From NCBI GenBank assembly GCA_017849335.1, contig JAFIHP010000232.1, forward strand, positions 1 to 17,650: a DNA stretch of 17,650 nt, written 5' to 3'. The stretch's first letter is position 1. The number at the start of each line of letters is the position of its first letter. Origin of the DNA: Actinomycetales bacterium (GTDB lineage: Bacteria > Actinomycetota > Actinomycetes > S36-B12). The notes beneath the pieces are model-generated. The model saw nothing but the letters and a program-made list of their open reading frames with translations. It made no database searches and was not told the DNA's origin. A program made the translations under genes and the position numbers. Below are positions 14,835-17,650 of this stretch, one piece after another.

Positions 14835-15143
14835 TCACGCCGGACCCTCCGCGACGAGGTCGGCGTACTCCGGGTGGCGCTGGATGAAGCGGGCGAAGAA
14901 GGGGCACTGCGGGACGACGGCGAGTCCGCGTGCCCGGGCGTCATCGAGCGCGAAGGTCGCCAGCTGCGACCCGATGCCCCGGCCCTCGAACGCCGGGTCG
15001 ACCTCGGTGTGGACGAACACGATCACGGACTCCCCCACCCGCAGGTACCGGGCGAAACCGGCCAGCGTGTCGGCGTCCCAGGCCTCGTAGCGCGACGCCT
15101 CGCGGTCGTCGCGGACCGTCACATCCACCGGTGCGTCCGTCAT
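14835..15143 (-). CDS. Small GNAT-type N-acetyltransferase (YjdJ/NATD1-like)
   Basis: A minimal Gcn5-related acetyltransferase of 102 aa. The acetyl-CoA pyrophosphate-binding loop is visible as VDPAFEGRGIGSQLATFALD, of the R-x-x-G-x-G/A type, preceded by the strand SVIVFVHTEV. The C-terminal signature VVPQCPFFARFIQRHPEY is typical of the short YjdJ/NATD1 subfamily, whose substrates are mostly unknown. AGGAG lies 7-8 bases before the ATG at 15143, which supports the start. It is a single gene flanked by hairpins. Confidence 0.9.
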   Translation of the reverse strand: MTDAPVDVTVRDDREASRYEAWDADTLAGFARYLRVGESVIVFVHTEVDPAFEGRGIGSQLATFALDDARARGLAVVPQCPFFARFIQRHPEYADLVAEGPA

Positions 15144-15204
15144 CGTGCGTCTCCTGTCGTCGGCCTACAGCCTCACACACGGCCCGTGTTGCGGGTCGGC
15201 CCCT

Positions 15205-15271
15205 CCCGCCGACCTTGAGGTTGGCGACGCGATTGGCGCCCGTTCGCGTCGCCAAGCTCAAGGTCGCCGGG
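15205..15271. repeat. Large imperfect palindrome (28-base arms)
   Basis: The left arm at 15205-15232 and the right arm at 15244-15271 are reverse complements at 26 of 28 positions, separated by an 11-base loop (15233-15243). The flanks are C/G-rich (CCCCTCCCGCC on one side, GGCGGAGGGGGG on the other) and could extend the stem with bulges. It lies in the 163-base gap between the end of the glutathione peroxidase gene and the GNAT start. It could serve as a strong terminator of the peroxidase transcript or be a REP-like or MITE-like mobile palindrome. No T-tract is present. Confidence 0.75.
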
Positions 15272-15306
15272 GCGGAGGGGGGTCGGCGGGACGGAGGGGG
15301 CGCCGG

Positions 15307-15801
15307 TCAGGCGGGGAGGAGCTTCTCGATGTCGTCGACGATCTCCGCCGGCTTGGTCGCCGGGGCGTAGCGCGTCACGGTCCGGCCGTCCGGGGCGACC
15401 AGGAACTTGGTGAAGTTCCACTTGATGCGCGAGCCGAGGATGCCGCTGGCCCGCTCCTTCAAGAACGCGAACACCGGCGAGGTCTCGTCGCCGTTGACGT
15501 CGACCTTGGTCGACAACGGGAAGGTCACGCCGTGGTTGACCCGGCAGAACTCCTCGATCTGCTCGTCATCGCCCGGTTCCTGGTTGGCGAACTGGTCGCA
15601 CGGGAAGCCGATGACGACGAGCCTCTCGTCGCGGAACCGCTCGTAGAGCTCCTGGAGACCGTCGTACTGCGGCGTGAACCCGCACTTGCTGGCGGTGTTC
15701 ACGACGAGGACCGGGTGACCGGCGTACTGGGACAGCGGAACCTCGTTGCCGTGGTTGTCGGTGAAGGTCAGGTCGAACAGGGTCTGGTCGTCGCCGGCCA
15801 T
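15307..15801 (-). CDS. Thioredoxin-type glutathione peroxidase
   Basis: A thiol peroxidase of the glutathione peroxidase family, 164 aa, that reduces hydrogen peroxide or lipid hydroperoxides. The peroxidatic cysteine is C40 in VNTASKCGFTPQY, with cysteine in place of selenocysteine. Q74 (FANQEP), W128 and N129 (IKWNFTKFLV) complete the catalytic tetrad. C86 (EEFCRVNHG) has the spacing of the resolving cysteine of yeast Gpx3, so thioredoxin is the likely reductant. The ATG at 15801 is preferred over an in-frame start at 15825 because AAAGGAG lies five bases before it and the longer form starts inside the operator. Expression is probably controlled by the palindromic operator just upstream. 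Confidence 0.95.
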   Translation of the reverse strand: MAGDDQTLFDLTFTDNHGNEVPLSQYAGHPVLVVNTASKCGFTPQYDGLQELYERFRDERLVVIGFPCDQFANQEPGDDEQIEEFCRVNHGVTFPLSTKVDVNGDETSPVFAFLKERASGILGSRIKWNFTKFLVAPDGRTVTRYAPATKPAEIVDDIEKLLPA

Positions 15802-15815
15802 CGTCGCTCCTTTGA

Positions 15816-15846
15816 TTGCACGCAACTAAGTTGCACTCAATTTATC
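15816..15846 (-). promoter_or_regulatory. Promoter and palindromic operator of the peroxidase gene
   Basis: On the minus strand the element reads TTG-AGT-GCAACTTAGTTGC-GTG-CAA. The core GCAAC-TTA-GTTGC (15834-15822) is a perfect palindrome and the outer TTG/CAA arms (15840 and 15816) are symmetric with it. A GATAAA -10-like box (15846-15841) lies directly upstream, so a bound repressor would cover the transcription start. The half-site TGCAACT is of the kind used by MarR-family regulators; the actual regulator is not identified. Confidence 0.6.
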
Positions 15847-16140
15847 ATGGGGTCGCAGCAGCGCGTAAGCGATCGTCCCGGACGCTGCGCAGACCGCGAG
15901 CACGGCGGGCCACGCGCCGATCAGACGCCCCAGCGGATGGGCGACGACGAAGGCGACCGCGAACACCGCGACGGCACCCAGCGCGCGGACCGGTCCGGCC
16001 CATCGCCAGGCCAGCACGGCCGCAACGATCCCGCCGGCCACGAGCACGACTCCCCCGAGCCAGCGCTGACCGGTGACCTGGGCCACGGCGAACCCGACAG
16101 CGAGGGTCGCCACCGCGACGAGCACGATCCGTAGGCGCAT
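15826..16140 (-). CDS. Small hydrophobic membrane protein
   Basis: A 104-aa protein with about four predicted transmembrane helices: residues 4-22 (VLVAVATLAVGFAVAQ), 27-45 (WLGGVVLVAGGIVAAVLAW), 53-69 (ALGAVAVFAVAFVVAH) and 74-94. I do not recognise a characterised family; short actinobacterial integral membrane proteins of this form are mostly unnamed. The ATG at 16140 has a TAGCCT box exactly six bases upstream (16152-16147) and no Shine-Dalgarno sequence, suggesting leaderless expression. Its last codons run through the -10 box and half of the operator of the peroxidase gene, so the two genes are packed so that one coding end is also the next promoter. Confidence 0.7.
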   Translation of the reverse strand: MRLRIVLVAVATLAVGFAVAQVTGQRWLGGVVLVAGGIVAAVLAWRWAGPVRALGAVAVFAVAFVVAHPLGRLIGAWPAVLAVCAASGTIAYALLRPHDKLSAT

Positions 16141-16197
16141 CCGGCCAGGCTAGGCCGACGGCGGTCGGTCGCCGCGGGCGGACCGCACCGGCGACGG

Positions 16198-17145
16198 TCA
16201 GCCGACGAAGTACGCGTCGACCATCTCCGGCGTCACGCCCGCCAGCGTCGGCGGGTCCCAGTGCGGCGTGCGGTCCTTGTCGACGAGCTGGGCGCGCACC
16301 CCCTCGACGAAGTCGTGTCCGGAGGTCAGCCGGCTCGCGATGCGGAACTCGGCCGCCAGCGCCTCGGGCTCGGGCCGCCCGCGAAGCCGCTGGAGGACCT
16401 CCTCCACCGAGTCGGCCGTGTAGGCGTCGTCGATCCACGCGCGGGCCGCGATCAGCGGCGCCTCCGGCGTCGCGACGGCGTAGGTCGCGACCGCGCCGGC
16501 CCAGTCGTCACCCGCGAGCGCTGCGACGAGCGCGTCCAGGTCGGCATGCGGGACGAGGTGGTCGGCCAGCCCGACCGCGATCGCATCGGACCCCCCGATC
16601 ATCGTCCCCGTCAGCGCCAGGTGCGTACCGGTCTCTCCCGGCGCCCGCGACAGCAGGTAGGTGCCGCCGACGTCGGGGAACAGGCCGATACCGGTCTCCG
16701 GCATGCCCACGCGCGACCGGTCGGTGACGATGCGAATGCTGGCGTGCGACGACACGCCCACGCCTCCGCCCAGCACGATGCCATCCATCAACGCGACGAT
16801 GGGCTTGGGGTACTCGGCGATCGCGAGGTTCATCGCGTACTCCGCTGCCCAGAACCGGGACGCGACCTCGGGTCCGTCCTCCAGCGCCTCGCGGCGGACC
16901 GTCACGACGTCTCCGCCGGCACACAGGCCGCGGTCACCGGCCCCGGAGATCAGCGCCGCCTCGACCGAGTCGTCCTCCGCCCACGTCGCCAGCGCGGACG
17001 CGATCGCCTCGACCATGGGCAGGGTCAGGGCGTTCATCGCGCGCGGGCGGTTGAGCTGGATGTGCCCGAGGCGACCGTGCCGCGACACGAGCACGTCCGG
17101 TTCGTCGCCGGTGGGGGCTGGGGCGGGGGTCGATGTGCCAGTCAC
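16198..17145 (-). CDS. 3-hydroxyisobutyryl-CoA hydrolase / enoyl-CoA hydratase family protein
   Basis: A crotonase-superfamily enzyme of about 315 aa, most likely 3-hydroxyisobutyryl-CoA hydrolase of valine catabolism. The oxyanion-hole segments are LCAGGDVVTVR (74-84) and DGIVLGGGVGVSSHA (121-135). The hydrolase-type catalytic segment is MPETGIGLFPDVGGTYLLSR, with E150 and D158. The C-terminal block FVEGVRAQLVDKDRTPHWDP is typical of this hydrolase group rather than of simple hydratases, which are about 260 aa. GTG at 17145 is preferred because AGGA lies seven bases before it; GTG at 17151, two codons earlier, is possible. The gene stands alone. Divergent from it is a promoter and a broken MarR-like gene. 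Confidence 0.9.
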   Translation of the reverse strand: MTGTSTPAPAPTGDEPDVLVSRHGRLGHIQLNRPRAMNALTLPMVEAIASALATWAEDDSVEAALISGAGDRGLCAGGDVVTVRREALEDGPEVASRFWAAEYAMNLAIAEYPKPIVALMDGIVLGGGVGVSSHASIRIVTDRSRVGMPETGIGLFPDVGGTYLLSRAPGETGTHLALTGTMIGGSDAIAVGLADHLVPHADLDALVAALAGDDWAGAVATYAVATPEAPLIAARAWIDDAYTADSVEEVLQRLRGRPEPEALAAEFRIASRLTSGHDFVEGVRAQLVDKDRTPHWDPPTLAGVTPEMVDAYFVG

Positions 17146-17227
17146 GGGCACATCCTGCCCGTGCCGCTCGTCGACCCCACGTCCGGCGACGACCTTCCGA
17201 CACCGCGCCTCGAACGCGGTCCTTTGC

Positions 17228-17233
17228 TATGTT
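17228..17233 (+). promoter_or_regulatory. Candidate -10 box upstream of the MarR-like fragment
   Basis: TATGTT within a locally AT-rich stretch (TTTGCTATGTTCAATTT) stands out in GC-rich surroundings and lies about 47 bases before the ATG at 17280. No convincing -35 element is seen. Confidence 0.35.
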
Positions 17234-17279
17234 CAATTTCGCGGTGACGGGAACGTCGCCGAGGGCAATGGGAGTGCGA

Positions 17280-17483
17280 ATGGCCGGGGTCCGCGCGCGC
17301 AGCAAGTCAACGGCGGCCTCGATCGGCGACGAGGACCTCACCCGACTTCGGATGACCCTCGGTCGACTCGGCCGTGTCCTGCGCCAGCAGACCGACGAGG
17401 ACCTCTCGTACGCCCCGCCACCGCTGCTGTTCACGGCTGCGGCTCACGGCGTTTTCGCCGTTTGCGGAGCGACCCAGACGTAG
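17280..17483 (+). pseudogene. MarR-family regulator, truncated after about 55 codons
   Basis: The 67-aa frame begins MAGVRARSKSTAASIGDEDL and continues TRLRMTLGRLGRVLRQQTDE, then DLSYAPPPLLFTAAAHG. This resembles the first helices of MarR-family regulators, in which LLFTxxxHGP is normally followed by the helix-turn-helix (LTPxELA...). Here the match stops after HG at about 17450 and a stop follows 11 codons later, so the whole DNA-binding domain is missing. GGGAG lies about five bases before the ATG at 17280; an ATG at 17268 is an alternative. The bases after the break are visibly less GC-rich and encode a frame on the other strand, suggesting an insertion or rearrangement. Part of the reading frame could also be a genuine short ORF. 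Confidence 0.5.
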
Positions 17484-17650
17484 GCCGGCAGGCTCTGCGC
17501 CTGCGTCAGGGCACGCCTGCTCAGCGCCCGGGTTTGGGAGCTCAGCCACGTGTCGTAGGTACTGTCGGGCAGACAGGTGATTGGAGATGCGGCGCGGCGT
17601 GAAGCCAGACGGTAGGAATCCGAGGGGGGGAGCATGCGGCCCGTGGCGCA
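17444..17650 (-). CDS. Unrecognised reading frame at the right edge, possibly partial
   Basis: A leftward frame is open from the window edge to a TGA at 17444-17446. The first ATG in view is at 17635 and has no ribosome binding site, so the true start may lie outside. The visible product includes STYDTWLSSQTRALSRRALT and ends with SLPAYVWVAPQTAKTP. I recognise no family. By eye about three quarters of its codons end in G or C, lower than in the haem genes but compatible with coding. It begins where the MarR-like match ends, so it may belong to an inserted element. Confidence 0.25.
   Translation of the reverse strand, partial: CATGRMLPPSDSYRLASRRAASPITCLPDSTYDTWLSSQTRALSRRALTQAQSLPAYVWVAPQTAKTP

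Noticed and set aside
17133..17267. N-terminal extension of the MarR-like frame
   Set aside because: It runs through the promoter-like AT-rich region and the start of the divergent hydrolase gene and is rich in Arg and Pro without homology.
1..17650. CRISPR arrays, tRNA or rRNA genes, insertion sequences
   Set aside because: No spaced direct repeats, cloverleaf-like sequences or transposase frames were found when reading the window; only the palindrome at 15205 and the right edge hint at mobile DNA.

Overview
This is a very GC-rich window (about 72-73% by eye) with GTG/ATG starts, tight gene packing and many gene pairs overlapping by a few bases. The gene families (coproporphyrin-type haem pathway, HemQ of the actinobacterial type, ferrochelatase with a cysteine-rich tail, family 1 encapsulin of mycobacterial type) point to a high-GC actinomycete. 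A Micrococcales-like (Cellulomonas-like) genome is my guess, not a proven assignment.

Left two thirds (1-9899): a nearly complete haem biosynthesis cluster. hemA and the start of hemC (cut by the left edge) run leftward. hemE and hemY run rightward from a shared divergent promoter region. A redox insert follows: a leftward XRE-cupin regulator and a divergent thioredoxin-reductase-like flavoprotein. Then come hemQ, hemH, hemB and hemL, all rightward. Together they cover glutamyl-tRNA to haem by the coproporphyrin-dependent route, except for HemD (perhaps just left of the window) and glutamyl-tRNA synthetase.

Encapsulin module (9940-11478): directly after hemL lies a nitrobindin-like haem-binding beta-barrel protein, followed by a family 1 encapsulin shell gene with a strong ribosome binding site. 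The barrel protein carries a C-terminal extension ending in LGIGSLRP, which matches the cargo-loading peptide of family 1 encapsulins. The sequence therefore predicts a nanocompartment filled with a haem-binding barrel protein, encoded inside the haem synthesis locus. This is the most notable feature of the window; as far as I can recall it is not one of the classic cargo types (DyP peroxidase, ferritin-like proteins, IMEF, hemerythrin).

Right part (11486-17151), all leftward: a three-gene coupled unit of a RecQ-type helicase fused to a phosphoribosyltransferase-like domain, a small MGMT-like winged-helix protein and a secreted CAP/SCP protein. Then a small GNAT protein, a large imperfect palindrome, a thioredoxin-dependent glutathione peroxidase behind a palindromic operator, a small membrane protein and a 3-hydroxyisobutyryl-CoA hydrolase. 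The right edge holds what looks like a MarR-family gene broken after about 50 codons, joined to lower-GC DNA with an unrecognised leftward reading frame.

A recurring TANNNT box 6-9 bases upstream of starts that lack a Shine-Dalgarno sequence suggests leaderless transcription of hemA, hemE, hemB, the cargo gene and others.
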